A stretch of 64,000 nt of DNA from Undaria pinnatifida (GCA_012845835.1 JABAKD010000001.1:11695123-11759122); one strand, 5' to 3'. Positions 1 through 11,870 are shown, counted from the stretch's first letter. Made by a program: numbers and translations. Notes: generated by a model from the sequence alone, not told the origin.

Positions 1-625
1 TCTGCTTGAGGTGTCGGTACGTAGTCCACCTAAACTTGGGAGCGGTCTTCAAAAAGAAATGTTGGAAATTTCTCTCCGTTTTTTTATGTCGCCCTCTCTC
101 TCGGCTCTCACGTCGAGAGAAGCACAAAAACACTCAGAAGCAAGGGGGAAACCCGATGCGATCGGCTCTACCCAGAGAGGTCGAAAAGCAAGAGGCCTAC
201 CCGTGTGGGGTGCACACGCCCGCCTGTGCTTCGCAGTCAATCCCACCTGCTACTACAGTTTGTAATGGCCTTTGTTTATCGCTCCTTGTTTATCCCACCT
301 CCCGTACTGGAAAAAAAAATAGAAAATGTCACTTTTTGGAGTTATATTTACTTCAGAAGCGTTACTGTCTAGGGAATTGGGGATTAAGCCGAGAAAACGA
401 TCCGGACCTGGTCTGATGCACACCAGAGTGTGCAGTTTGGCCGCCCACCATTGCGCAGCCACGCTGTCTGTAGCCGCGTGCAGGGGAGCTCTGCACACCG
501 GTCCCGTTGATGCCGTACAACACGCGAGATCATACACAACCTGAGATGGATTTCAGATCCGATTTCGTCCGAAACCAGAAGGGGTTGAGATCTCGTCGAG
601 ATCTTGCCGGCGGGCGCGTTTCACT
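1..625. other. Uncharacterised sequence
   Basis: A 136-codon frame starts at 6 but shows no motif, and an overlapping frame is equally open. Nothing further supported. Confidence 0.5.
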
Positions 626-630
626 GGAGA

Positions 631-873
631 GTCGTTCTACGGTAGCCCCCCCAACTTTTCTTGAAATCGCCGGTTTTGAAACCAGCTTCCGGCCGTGTCT
701 CCTGAAATACGTGGCCCCTTGCCACCTCGACGTCATTTGTCGATAGTCCTTTTCAAACAAGGCAAGATATACGATATAAAGATGTTTTTCATAGCATCCT
801 TCCTCGTGTCGAGCAGCCATGAAACGTCCGTTGATAAATATGAGATCGCTGGTTCTGTGAGGGGCTATCATCG
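631..873 (+). repeat. TIR element family A, copy 1
   Basis: Begins GTCGTTCTACGGTAG followed by a C run and AACTTTTCTTGAAATCGCC; ends GAGGGGCTATCATCG. It shares CGTGTCGAGCAGCCATGAAA near its right side with four other copies here. It is short, non-coding and has inverted ends (CTACGGTAGCCC against GGGGCTATCAT), so MITE-like. Confidence 0.7.
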
Positions 874-1428
874 CAAAACCAGTCTGAAATCGGGGCGTCT
901 GCGCTCGCTCTCTCCGTTGTCCCTAAAGCCAGCTCTTAGGCAATCGTCCGTGTGCGCGGGTGTGCTATCTCCCATGCATTACGGTGCGCGTGGTCCCTTA
1001 AGTCTCCAGTAAACAAGGGCTTTGGCTCTGCAACAAAAATAATAACAATACGATACGTACTGGCAGAAGAAGGCGGGAGGACGAAGGCCCGGTACGATAA
1101 GATTAAGGGGCTGTTACAGACACAGGGGCCTCACCCCTCTTTGTAGGAAGGTGCCTTGTTGCGCTCCCAGGGGAATGCCACAACACCGAGCCGCATACTT
1201 TCAACACACCGAAAGTGGCGGTGGTTGTATGTACCAGGTAGATACATAGCGCGGTTGGGAACAAGGCTAGAAGAAAGAAGAGCAGGAGGAGGTATCCCCC
1301 CCTTTTTTCACTCCGTTTCTTTCACCACTATTAGTCTACTACTTGCACGAGTGACTCTGTACCTCTCACCGACAAAATACTTTCTAGGCAATGTTTTGGC
1401 GCAGCCTAGACTATACACCTCTGTTACA
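874..1428. other. Uncharacterised, with a partial family B element
   Basis: About 1290-1420 has GGAGGTATCCCCCCC, TTGCACGAGTGACTCTGTAC and GGCGCAGCCTAGAC, an eroded family B left half. The rest holds nothing recognised. Confidence 0.45.
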
Positions 1429-1570
1429 AGGCTTAGTTTTGGGTAAGCTATTGGTTAACCAGTTGCAAGTGGTCAAACGGACTAATTCCCTACTAATTCC
1501 TTAACAAATGGCGTCGTCGACAGACCATGGGTTTTTGGGTCGTGGGTTCGATCCCCACCATCCACAATAA
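1429..1570 (+). repeat. tRNA-like SINE S3, copy 1
   Basis: Has AAGGCTTAGTTTTGGGTAAG (A-box-like), AAGTGGTCAAACGGACTAAT, and TCGTGGGTTCGATCCCCACC (perfect B box in a T-arm-like hairpin). The A-to-B distance is about 110 nt, far more than in a normal tRNA, so it is a tRNA-like repeat rather than a tRNA gene. Confidence 0.62.
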
Positions 1571-1711
1571 TAAACTTTTCAGATTTTCCCCATGTCGAAC
1601 TTGAAAAATACTCTCCCTGGTATCCCCAGGAAATGAAACGGCTCGGATATTGACAGAGGTCCGCCGTATATCCGGCCGACCTGCCATCCCGCCGTTTCAG
1701 GGGGGGAGAGT

Positions 1712-1790
1712 GTTATAAGGCTTAGTTTGGGTAAGGTATTGGTTAATAACCAGTTGCAAGTGGTCAAACGGACTAATACCCCACTAAAGA
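1712..1790 (+). repeat. tRNA-like SINE S3, copy 2 (5' part only)
   Basis: TTATAAGGCTTAGTTTGGGT through CAAGTGGTCAAACGGACTAA; the B-box half is missing. Confidence 0.6.
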
Positions 1791-3660
1791 CTATACACCT
1801 CACCCTCCTAGATCTATGCTGGAATTCTATGGCGCAACTCCCACACACATCACGACAGAAAGCGTGCACAACAAGTCTGACAAAAACTTTTCCTAGGCAA
1901 TGCTTTGTACCCTGTCCAATATATGTTGGATCCCTAGACTATGCGTGGCGCAATTCCCACGTCACGAAAGCATAATATCAAGTCTTGGAGCAGCAGGGGG
2001 CTCAGTCGCGCGAGAGACCGCGAGTGAGTGGCTACAAAAAATAAAGCCCACAAAAGTGCCCCCTGGCACCTAGCCTTGGTGTTGGCTTGCCCAATTCTAT
2101 TAATCACACAACAAACGGATAGTACAGGTTGCCTGGTAGTTTCAATAAAAGGTGGGTGGTAACATCGATCGATGAAACAGGTGTAGACGGCGTAGGCTGC
2201 GGCCCGTTTAATCGATTAGGTGTGATATTAGTTTCAGCTTTCGTCCCCCTCTCTGTTTATATATATATTAGTAAATACATACGGGTTGTATAGTATATCA
2301 GTGCGCAGAATATGATTGTGGGCCCCGACATCGCCCCTTCGGTAACAAATTGTCCCGTTGGTCCTGGCAGCATCCAGTCGAGTTGTCTTGATGCCGGTCG
2401 CCCCGGTGGTCTCCATCGTGGTTATCCTCGCCGAGGGTGCTACGTACCTGGTGGTACTAAAATTGGTTCCGTTCTTCGAATGTCACGTGGGTCGGACTTT
2501 TTCAGGTAGTCAGTCTGCAAAAAAAAAAAAAATAGAGAACGCATTCACACTGAGCTGAGAGCGCCTTGCGGCGTGGGCCTACATAAAGGCGCAACCCGAT
2601 GCTGTGAGTCGACGAGGGAAAGAAAGGGGTGAAGTATTCTCGCGATAAGAATGAAGGCACGTGCCGTCATGGGGAGGGGGGAGAAGAACCTGTCTAATGA
2701 CGACGTGTGACCGTGGACCTTAGTTACGTCTACGGAGGGAGTAGTAAGGAAAGAAAAGTTCGCAGAGATATAGACTACCAGGTAGTAAACGGGGATGAGC
2801 ACAAAAATATAGTGAAATGAATTGACATACATCTTCAAACAGGAACACATTCATTCTGATATCTGTAAAAAAAGCTCGCGGGGCCGCAGTACCGCACGCA
2901 GCTTGCAACGATAAGGATCGACCATTAAATTTATCGAAACTCAATCGCTGACTTGACGCGTCTGAATTATTTTTTGAAATAAAACCAAGGCCCTCGTTAC
3001 AATATTACGAGGCCGTACACCGTGATGACCTGTTTGAGTTAAGAGTAGCGCGAGTATATATATATATGTAGATGTATGAGTGAGACCCATTGCGTGCAGG
3101 AAGTACGGGACGCGGGAAGGATATTTCCCGGTTCATGTGTGGTGACATGTATGTGTCAGTTTCCTTCATTTTCATGCTACTTTTTGTTTTACCCCCCCCC
3201 CCCCCCCTCAAAGGTCCTTATATACTGTGTGTACTGCAGCATGCGACACCAGTTATAGGTAAGAACCTCCTATATCTGACCAGGCTGGAATTCTTACGTG
3301 TGAGAGCCAGGGTGTGTCCCGCGCTTTTTGGCGATACGAAAGAGGCCATGCTCTTGTTTTCGTCTAACCCTGTCGAGCCTGTGTGTATCATGCCGAGGTA
3401 AAGGGGACAAAATTTCTTTACTGAGGCTCCACATTTGAATAGAGCCAGCGTTTCCACCCAAAAACTGCATTTTTTTTTTTTTCGGGGGGGGGGGGCGGGG
3501 GGGGGGGCGGGGGGGGGGCGTACTCATTTGTTGCTCGCCTTAGTAATTTGACCACTGGCCACGCATCCCTTTCGAGACGGAGCACCGTTCCTACTCCAAA
3601 TAGAGACACCTCCAACCTATAGGGCGCTCAATACGCTCCTTCTGTATACCACGTAGAAAC
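1791..3660. other. Uncharacterised, low-complexity tracts
   Basis: 1880-1990 repeats parts of 1380-1420 (CTAGGCAATG). 2393-2432 resembles the S1 SINE head (GCCGGTCGCCCCGGTGG) and may be an S1 relic. 2590-2945 has faint R7 similarity (CGCAGCTTGCAACGATAAGG). Poly-C at 3191-3207 and G runs at 3484-3519. No gene seen. Confidence 0.45.
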
Positions 3661-4021
3661 TGTTTGCTTATCCTATCCCCGTCCCGTTTCGCCGTCTGGC
3701 GGCCACCATCTATCTTCTATGATAGCGATCGTTTTCTCGCTCGCTACTCTCTAGTCTACAAAACCAATCCAAGTCACATTTGGGGAGAAGAACGCGGGGG
3801 GGGAGGGGGGAGGGGGGGGGGCAAGGTGCTCCCCGTTGAATGTTGTCGTGTCCTAGGTACAAAAACAAAATCGAACACGAGAAAAAAAAACGACTTCCCA
3901 GCGACAGCGGGTGAAGGAGTCCCGAAGCTCAGCATATTTTTATCTGATATTTTTTTTTGCCAAAACATGCTACCTCTATCGTAGCAGCGTCAGATTCTTA
4001 AGTTCTGCCGCGTACTATACA

Positions 4022-4024
4022 GTC

Positions 4025-4058
<34 letters not shown>

Positions 4059-4066
4059 TAGTAGTG
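4022..4066 (+). repeat. (GTA)n microsatellite
   Basis: About 14 GTA units with one GTG variant; the poly-Val frame is an artefact. Confidence 0.9.
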
Positions 4067-4250
4067 CCGGTTGCCGCTATAGTGCCGGAAAAAGACTGCA
4101 CTCTAGCGGCAACCGGCACCACTCAGCATCATGCTGTCACTGACTGGCTTTTCCCAAAATGTGCCCAAGCGATTTCACTGGCACGATGGCGGGCAACCGG
4201 CACTATAAAGGGCAACCGGCACTGTAAAGGGCAATCGGCACTGCAGGGAG
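4067..4250. repeat. Cluster of GGCAACCGGCAC repeats
   Basis: The motif occurs at about 4109, 4192, 4209 and, with a change, 4226, and inverted at 4067 (AGTGCCGGTTGCC). The last three are spaced 17 bp (GGGCAACCGGCACTATAAAG, GGGCAACCGGCACTGTAAAG). It is shared with the pogo-like MITE at 55.4 kb. Confidence 0.6.
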
Positions 4251-4269
4251 GAAGTGCTGTTCATCATGT

Positions 4270-5560
4270 GCATAGATATGGCTATCGTGCGGCGATGTTG
4301 TCGGCCGCTAACAAACCCACACTGCTGTTGATGGTTGTCGCAGCTTGTTCGGTTGTGGTGCCATATGCGTCATGGATCATTGGGCCATCGTTCACGGAAT
4401 TTCGTGGTGATGATGCCTCTGAGAGCTGCGATACAATTCATGAAGTTGTTGTCAATACGTGTCAGCTGTGAGTTCGGCAAATTTAGGGTCGATACTCATC
4501 CGTGCAAGCTGCGTGATACACCGCGCCGCTCGTTTTCACGTATGTATTATCCTTTGACTGTGTATGATTCCTATGTACTCCGGAGTATGTGTGTTGTCCT
4601 TTTACCACACTAAGTACAGTCTTGGAAAGGAAAACATATTTCTGTAGGAACGCGAGGGGGAACTATGGCGGAGCTTGCAAAGGCGAGCATCGACCACTCA
4701 AATGGTAGGACTCACATCCGGCGCGTTAGAAATATTTTTACAATAACACTAAAGATAAATAAGGCTGAGATACATGTGTACTAAATAAGAAATTAAGAAC
4801 TCGGCGAGCCTTCGGTACTACTGATGTTGAAGTTGGCGGAGCGCACGCACCCTCCCTTTCCAAAATAAGGAGTACGTTTCAATGGCGGGGTTTTCTGTGT
4901 AGTAAAATAGCTTTAGGTGTCCGCCGTGTCCGGTCCATGTATACAAACGTAAGAAACGCGTTCACTTGTTATATAGACGAATGTACGGACGAAAGAAAAA
5001 ACAACGTTCAAGTGCTGCGGCTTTTCAGTTTCGTTGCTCAACTCGCTTATTGCCTTCGTACTCCTCTTTACTCTCTCCTTCCCTAGACGCAACTCAGGTC
5101 CGGGATCACTCGGCAGGCCTCTCCCCCCCCCCCCCCCCCCCCCCCCCCCCCACTACGGTACGCGCCTTCACTATTTTCACGACAAGACGTCAGCGTTTTA
5201 TTCCCCCGTCTCGACTCGCATCGAGTTGCGTCTACCCACCCTGAAAGGCGCGCTCAGCAGTCGATCTCGCTTGTTTTGTTTGTTTGTGTATTTTATTTAT
5301 TTTTTTTGCGAACAAACCTAAAAGTCCGACCGATGAAAGTTTTCGAACCCCAGAACCAACGCCATTATTAATAACAGAAATTAACAGTAGCAGCATTTGA
5401 GGGTAGCCACGCTTGACCGCCGGGGGGCGACAACTGTTGTGTAGACGTCAGAAAAGCGTTCAATTCTGATGCTTTAGGCCATGGCTCAGGAAACCACACT
5501 CCTGCCTGTAACGAGAATGCCCGGCATACTTGAAGCGCACACCTGGCGGCTGATATGATG
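4270..5560. other. Uncharacterised
   Basis: Faint R7 traces at 4460-4520 (CATCCGTGCAAGCTGCGTGA) and a C run at 5124-5152. The 186-codon frame starting upstream includes the poly-Val microsatellite and is not credible. Confidence 0.4.
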
Positions 5561-5561
5561 A

Positions 5562-5906
5562 GCCGGTCGCCCCGGTGGCGTATCAGGTTGTCCTCGAGCC
5601 TGGTATAGGTCAGTTTCGTGAGTTCGAATCCCCGCGAGTGCATGTACTCGTATAAATTCGTGAGGACTTTTTTGTCTTGTGCACAAATTGACTTGCGGAA
5701 AGCGCGAAAGCGTGAGTTAGCACAGCGCACTCGATGAAAAATCGACGAGCAGTGGGATTGCTGAACCCTATGCGCGATAAAAATTGAAGGCTCAAGTAGA
5801 ACCGTGGACGGGGGGGGGGAAGAAAGGGACGACACCTGTGACCACGGCTTTTCGCGAAGCTGGAAAGTAGATGTGTGTGCGTGAAAAAAAACAAAAAATT
5901 AAAATA
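5562..5906 (+). repeat. tRNA-derived SINE S1, copy 1
   Basis: The head GCCGGTCGCCCCGGTGGCGT has a TGGCGTATCAGG A-box-like stretch; GAGTTCGAATCCCC near 5624 fits a Pol III B box. The body carries ATTGACTTGCGGAAAGCGCG and CTGAACCCTATGCGCGATAA, then CACCTGTGACCACGGCTT, and the copy ends in an A-rich tail (AAAAAAAACAAAAAATTAAAA). About 345 bp. A Pol III promoter of this spacing plus a unique body and A tail is the standard SINE layout. Confidence 0.78.
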
Positions 5907-6202
5907 ATATGCCCCATCAGAGAGATCTCTATATTCTTATGCCTGCACGTCCTTGCACGCGCTTGCACGCGCTTTACTTTCCACGATCCAGATAAGCAAG
6001 ACCCCATTATTACACGATAAGGCCCCTGTGTTATGGTAGTGCCTTGGGAGGCTAACAAAGAGTAGGGTCTAGGATGCGGAAAAGGCGAACAAGGGTTTCA
6101 CATGCCTTCGCCCACTCATTTTATGACGGTGGTCGCTCGAGGAGCGCTCTCTATTAACCATTTTTTTTGTTTGTTTTATGTTTTCTGTCTGGGGTTTTCC
6201 TC

Positions 6203-6265
6203 AGCTCTAGAGTGATTGGAGCCTTGTCCTGTGACCACGGACTTGATTATGCGAGTTAATGTGAG

Positions 6266-6364
<99 letters not shown>

Positions 6365-6365
6365 C

Positions 6366-6413
<48 letters not shown>

Positions 6414-6414
6414 C

Positions 6415-6470
<56 letters not shown>

Positions 6471-6507
6471 GAACAACAACAACAACAACAACAACAGCAA
6501 CAACAAG

Positions 6508-6599
<92 letters not shown>
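6203..6599 (+). repeat. Retroelement 3' end with (CAA)n tail, copy 1
   Basis: A unique part, AGAGTGATTGGAGCC to CCTGTGACCACGGACTTGA and GCGAGTTAATGTGAGAAC, leads straight into about 330 bp of CAA repeats with a few variants. The same lead-in precedes the 20 kb array. All poly-Leu/Val/Gln/Asn/Thr frames here are microsatellite translations. Confidence 0.75.
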
Positions 6600-6630
6600 A
6601 CCCCACCCGTGAATTCATTTGGTGGAAATG

Positions 6631-6920
6631 AGTCGTTCTACGGTAGACCCCCCCCCCCCCCCAACTTTTCTTGAAATCGCCGGTTTTGAAACCAGCTCCA
6701 GGCCATATCTCCCGAAACATGGTGCCCATTGCCACCCCGACGTCATCGTTCGATAGCCCCTCGCAAACAAGACAATATTTGCCCAGACGTTTATTTTTTT
6801 TTCAAATGTAATCCTTTCTTCGTGTCGAGCAACCATGAAACGATCGCTAAAAAATAAAACCGTTTTTTTTTTTTTTTTTTTTCTGGGGGGGGAGGGGGGG
6901 GGGGGGTATCGTAGAATCAG
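6631..6920 (+). repeat. TIR element family A, copy 2
   Basis: Starts just after the CAA array with AGTCGTTCTACGGTAG, a 16-base C run and AACTTTTCTTGAAATCGCC; ends with poly-T, a G run and GTATCGTAGAATCAG. The long C and G runs lie just inside each terminus. Confidence 0.7.
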
Positions 6921-8300
6921 CCGATTTTGCAACCCTAAGAACAATATCATGGCCTAGGCATATATACATAAAAAAATGAAAAAAAAACGAAAATCCGCCG
7001 ATATTGGGCTAAGTAGTCCCGAAAATATATATATTAATATATATTATATGTATTTAAATACAAGGTCCCCCTTGGGGATGCGGGTGACGTGAAAAGCCCG
7101 GGGGGCGTCGCACGGCGAAAAGGGAGACGCCGGTAATGTTCACACGTATATATATGTTTTCCACCTATGCTGGCGTTACGCGTACTCACACAGATAACCC
7201 CCCACTGCTCTTCTTAGACGAAACGTGTGGCATGAGCTATTGCATCGCTCCAAAGAAAGAGTAGTACTAGTAGTACTAGTAGTACTAGTACTAGTAGCAG
7301 TAGTACTTAGCGGGAAGAGTGCGATGGCGGTTGGTGCACGTTGCACTGATGTACGCGCAAACGAATTGTTTAGTGGTCTGGGGATGCTGTTACAATAAGA
7401 TTAAGGGTCTGGTACAGGGCACAGGTCACCATTTTTTTGCAGGTTCCTCTACTAGGCAGGTTCCACGTTGGTCACCCACTTGTACTAGATAAGCTCTTGT
7501 ACTAGTTCCACGCTCGCCACGGACGAACTGAATAGCGTTCGATTCAGCGAGGCAAAATCATTATCCCCTTTTTCCTATACGCCAACGCCTTCAAAGGCAT
7601 GTGAAACCCTTTTATATCCAGCCGTATCCTATGTCTTACGCCTTGTTAGGCTCCCAGGGGAATACCATAACACTAGCCCACCCCGATGAGCCGTATATGC
7701 AGAAATATGGAAGATTCGGGGAAGCACCGGTTCCACGGTCTAGAACATGACTCGAAGATGCGGTTCTTCACAACCTACTCCCACACCTCTACCCTGCGAG
7801 GCTACGAAGCCTCAGGGAATACGCTACATCAGAAAACCTCAAACGATGAACAGAAGACGGGAAAAGGGTATAAAACACTCCAGTGACTGGCGAGATCGAC
7901 AGGCGCGAGAGCTGTCACTTCAGATTAGCGAGGGGAAACGGGGGCAGACAAAGGGGGAAAACGGGAACTATGCAGAAAAATAGAAACACACAAAACGCGA
8001 AAGCGCTGGGGTCGAAGGCGGAAGAGCAAAAGAACTCGCGCGAGCAAACCCCCAAGCGGCCGCAAAAACGTACCAGAACGCGCTACGTACGAAACCCAAC
8101 TCGCGCACGCGGAGTGGACATCGTGCCCCACCCTGCGGGGGCGACGTCGAAACCGGGCGGAGAATTACCAAGAATCCCCCCCCCAGGAAAACTGAATCCA
8201 AAACCCAGAACGAAAGCGGATGTCCCCTGAAGAAGCAAAATTCAAAACCCGGGGACCCGGATCAAAATACTCGAGGGCAGCGGTGGCCTGAACGTCAACT
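6921..8300. other. Uncharacterised; AT-rich patch then open sequence
   Basis: 7021-7055 is an AT-rich near-palindrome. 7680-8230 has overlapping Arg/Lys-rich frames (such as QRGKTGTMQKNRNTQNAKAL) that may be the eroded end of the adjacent Gypsy remnant; no motif supports a call. Confidence 0.4.
7261..7306 (+). repeat. TAGTACTAG repeat
   Basis: AGTACTAGTAGTACTAGT and related units: a self-complementary microsatellite. A looser copy lies at 36425-36500. Confidence 0.8.
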
Positions 8301-9850
8301 AGCCACGTCCCGCGCCTCGAGATTCGTCTACGTTTTGTTTTGAATCCCGCGCGCCACTGATCTACCCCGACGGAGTTGAAGGCACCAGGAACCTCGAACA
8401 CCTCCTGTCGAAGTCGTGTATAGTGAGCCGGAGAGAGCGGAAGCCTGATCGGTCCCGGGTCATCTGGAAAAAAACTTACGAAATATTAGCCGTCGATGGA
8501 TGTGCGAGCGCTGATTTCCCCAAAGCCACCACAAGCCGTCATCGGCTTTGCACCAAAAATTGGCCCCATTGGGGAACACCGTGGTGCTGTGGTGCTGTAG
8601 TGTTGTAGAGGCGTAACCAGCCAGCGCGCGGCACGCAGCCGCAGCCGGGTGCCAAGAACCGTTCGCCGTTAGCCCGGGAAAGCTCCCGCTGTGCAGCTCC
8701 AACGCGCATCTATCTGCCGACACAGGCGGTTGGTTTTGGCGGTGTTGGTTCGGAGCGGAGCGCCGGCCCAGTGGAGCATCGATCTGCTGGCGTGAGAGCT
8801 GGAGGTCCCATCTCCCGTTCCCACGACGGGCGGGGAGAAGAGCCCAGTCCAAATGCGTCTCGTACATCACCGCGATGACCCCACACCCACCACGGACCGA
8901 CTGATGGGCCATGCCGGTGAATCCTTTCCACCTCTAGCCGCTGCAGGGGCGCCGATACGTCGTCCTGGGTCATGTGATATGGGCGGGGGGGGGGGTGTGA
9001 TTTTTTCGTAAAATTGTTGAGCACGTACTGCATCAACCCATCCGGAAGGTACTTCTTTCGCCGAAGTTCCATATTAATCAAAAATGTGAGTTTTGGGTGG
9101 GTCGAGGTAACATGGCTCCAGGCTGGTGGTCAGAAAAGAGAGAAGTTCGGGTGGGACCACCGGCGGGAGCAGGATGCCTCATCCAATCCAATACTTGAAT
9201 GAAATGATCGGTGACAGAGTTAAAGAATACCGCAGTAAAATTGTTGAGCACGTGCTGCGTCAACCCATCCGGAAGATACTTCTTAGGCATGTCGCCGCGG
9301 TTGTGGGGGTTGGTGCAGGGCTTGCAGCGCTCGACGGAGACGCGGCCGGTGCGCATCCGCGCCGGGCATGTCTGTGGGGAGTTCCAAATAGAGGAGCTTA
9401 TCCCCCAGACAGAGGGGAACCGTCCGGTGTGTCGCTAAAGGGGCAGGGGCAGGGGCCGACGGCAAGGATCTTGTAGGGGCCCGTTCAATCTAGCGCGAAA
9501 TTTGGTCTTGAGCACCTTTGCATCCGTGCCGGCTTTCGCGCCTTGGCGAACAGTGGAGGCCGAGTTATGCAGCCAGACCCAATTACCCACGACGAAGTTG
9601 GGTACCGAGAGGGTCGGGTTTTGCCGTTCCACACGGGAAACTGTTAAGGCATGCAGGCATGCATCTCGCGAACAGCATCGTTGCTGTTGGCGGTCTGGCG
9701 TTCTGGCGCCAGGCCGCAGCACCCGAGGTGGTCGCGGACCATTTTGGTTGAGTAGCGACCACTGTAAAGGCAGGCGTGCATCTCGCGAACAATATCGTTG
9801 GCTGTGCTGCTAAGGTTAATTGAGCTAACACGGTAAAAGGTCGCGGTATG
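8300..9850 (-). pseudogene. Gypsy-type LTR retrotransposon Pol remnant (C-terminal part of polyprotein)
   Basis: Several minus-strand frames, broken by frameshifts, read as one decayed polyprotein tail. From 9722 down: FVVGNWVWLHNSASTVRQG and then AKAGTDAKVLKTKFRARLNGP, which has the shape of the region after a Gypsy integrase (VGDWVW start, ending near GP). Next come VSVERCKPCTNPHNRGDMPK, KYLPDGLTQHVLNNFT (9356-9230), a second KYLPDGLMQYVLNNFTKK (9055-9000), DDVSAPLQRLEVERI, GVIAVMYETHLDWALLP and, near 8560, FPNGANFWCKADDGLWWLWG, which resembles the chromo/Tudor-like end of such polyproteins. Catalytic RT and integrase core motifs are absent, so it cannot move by itself. Family assignment rests on recognised motifs, not a search. 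Confidence 0.68.
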
Positions 9851-10110
9851 CGAGGTGGTCGCGGGCTAGGGATCTCGGCGCGTCAAACGTCGCCTATTAG
9901 TGGCTGCATCAAACGGTCTGCGACTGGCTGTCGGCCTAGATCCAAGCTGCCAAAATACTGCTGCTACGATGCACGTTTTTGTTGGTTTTTGTCGTTGGCG
10001 TGGCTCCTCTCAACCGAGAAGCTCTACACACTGTTGGCCAATGTGTCGCCGGCTCGGCATGCCACCTGCGGGTCTACAGGTACATATTCGTGATGTCTGA
10101 CGGTTGCGAT
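9851..10110. other. Uncharacterised
   Basis: Open in several frames, probably further Gypsy-derived sequence, but no motif was seen. Confidence 0.3.
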
Positions 10111-10500
10111 GGTGTGACAGGTGGTACGATAGAGGTATACCTTTTTTTCGGCGAAAATGTTTTCTAAATGACGGGCCTCCTTAACGCCTTTACAACCGGA
10201 AACCCTTTTGGGGAAAAATTTACTTGAAGTTAGTATAGGGAGACATTTTGGGGCTCTAGAGGGGTTAACCCCAAATCGTCGGAAAATTTCGCCATTTTTT
10301 TTTCTTCCCCTGCATATTTTCTCGTTGTCTGTGTACCTATACTTCAGCACTTGTATAGGCCATGAGAATTTTCATCCGGTCGGTGTAATAGCAGTTCTAT
10401 TCTTCTTCGAATCAGTTTTTTTCTGGGGGGGGGAGAGAGAGAGAGAGAGAGAGAGGCCTTAAGCTCCCGAATCGAGGAAACTTCTCAGAAAACAAAAAAA
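10110..10500 (+). repeat. TIR element family C, copy 1
   Basis: Starts TACGATAGAGGTATACCTTT, with GGCGAAAATGTTTTCTAAAT, CCTTAACGCCTTTACAACCG and TTTACTTGAAGTTAGTATAG. A GA run lies at 10432-10454. The right end is unclear. Confidence 0.5.
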
Positions 10501-10559
10501 ATGGTACACCCTTTATCGAGTGGCACGTGTGATACGATGTAGAGGCAAAAAAACACTGC

Positions 10560-10800
10560 TCTTTATTTGTCGAAAACGTTTTGATCAACGACGAGGGGCT
10601 TCTTAACCAACCCCGTCAGACTTTAGGGAAAAATACTTGGAAACAGTATAGGGCCGGGATTTTGGGGCTCTTAACCCCTTGCAACACTGAAACCCCTTTT
10701 TTTGGGAAAAACATACTTGAAGTTAGTATTGGGAGGGATTTTTGGGCTCTAAAGGGTTCAAGGAGTTAAAGCCCAAACATCGTCGGAAAGTTTCGTTCTG
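10560..10800 (+). repeat. TIR element family C, copy 2
   Basis: Repeats AAACATACTTGAAGTTAGTA with TTGGGAGGGATTTTTGGGCT and CATCGTCGGAAAGTTTCG from copy 1. It abuts family A copy 3. Confidence 0.45.
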
Positions 10801-10819
10801 TTTTTTTGGGCAACATGTG

Positions 10820-11125
10820 ACCGATTCTGCGATAGCCCCCCCTCCAACCCCTCCCTCCCAAAAAAAAAAGAAAACAGCGATTTTCTTTAACCACGAACGA
10901 TTCATGGCTGCTCGACACGACGAAGGCCGCTCTATGACGAAAAGTACGTTCAAATTCTTTCTTGCTTTTGCATCAGAGGACTATTATATCGAACCATGAC
11001 GTCGACGTGGCAAGAGGCACCGTATTATGAGGAGAAATGGCCTGGGGCCGATTTCAAAACTGGCCATTTCCTTACAAGAAAAGTTGGGAGGGGGGGGGGG
11101 GGGGGGGGGGTATCGTAGAACGATT
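10820..11125 (-). repeat. TIR element family A, copy 3
   Basis: Inverted relative to copies 1 and 2: starts GATTCTGCGATAGCCCCCC and ends with a long G run and TATCGTAGAACGA. It contains GGCTGCTCGACACGACGAAGG, the reverse complement of the shared segment. Confidence 0.68.
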
Positions 11126-11240
11126 TATGTTCGGCTGCTTGCCTAAGGCCATGGCATCGTTCCTTAGGATCGTTTATTTCTTGCTTCTAATCAGTTTGTG
11201 GGCGAGGTAGAGAGCCCCTCGGGTGACGCGGCGCCTCCAG

Positions 11241-11833
11241 AGTCATTCCACCGTAGGGATCGCGCATTTCTTTTTAGTGAGTACCTACGGGTTATATTAG
11301 CCGGTCGCCCCGGTGGCGTATCAGGTTATCCTCGAGCTTGGTATAGGCCAGTTTCGTGAGTTCGAGCCCCTCCGAGTGCATACTTCGTATAAATTCGTAG
11401 GGACTTTTTCTTGAGCACAAATTGACTTGCGGGAAGCGCGAGGGCGCGAGTTAGCACAGCACTCGATGAAAAGCCTACGAGCACTGGGATTGCTGAACCC
11501 TATGCGCGACAGAAAATAATTGAAGGGCAAGAATCGGGGGGGAGAAGGGACGACACCTGTGACCACGGCTTGTCCAGAAGCTTGAAAGTAGAAGTGTGCA
11601 AAACTGAAATAAAACAGAAAATGGTATGACACAAATTACCAGCACTACAGCAGTTTCTGGACTAGCGCGTAGAAGCGTTCATGGTCCGATTGCCTCGAGC
11701 GAACGTGTTCGAAGTCATGATGTTCGGCTGAGATTATTATTGAGCTCCCCCGTCGTGTTTGGGAGCTCAAAAAATTGTTAGAATCTGATGCGTGCACCCA
11801 CCCCTACCGCGGGATGGCTCCTCAGACCAAAAA
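11241..11833 (+). repeat. TIR element family D, copy 7, interrupted by a SINE
   Basis: Left terminus AGTCATTCCACCGTAGGGAT at 11241; the right part resumes after about 11625 and ends CCCCTACCGCGGGATGGCTC. The SINE S1 copy at 11300-11622 sits inside, so the SINE is the younger insertion. Confidence 0.55.
11300..11622 (+). repeat. tRNA-derived SINE S1, copy 2
   Basis: Same head, A box and body as copy 1 with a shorter tail (ACTGAAATAAAACAGAAAA). The B box reads GAGTTCGAGCCCC. Inserted in family D copy 7. Confidence 0.78.
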
Positions 11834-11870
11834 AAAAAAAAACAGTGCAGAGAGATCTCTAGCGTGTAGT

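Noticed and set aside
1501-1570. tRNA gene ending GGTTCGATCCCCACC
   Set aside because: The A-box-like part is about 110 nt upstream and no 5' acceptor strand complements CATCCA; the whole unit recurs as a repeat at 11.9 kb.
6207-6735. Long poly-Leu, poly-Val, poly-Cys, poly-Gln and poly-Thr reading frames
   Set aside because: They are translations of the CAA microsatellite on both strands; the same applies at 19880-20572 and 28423-29163.
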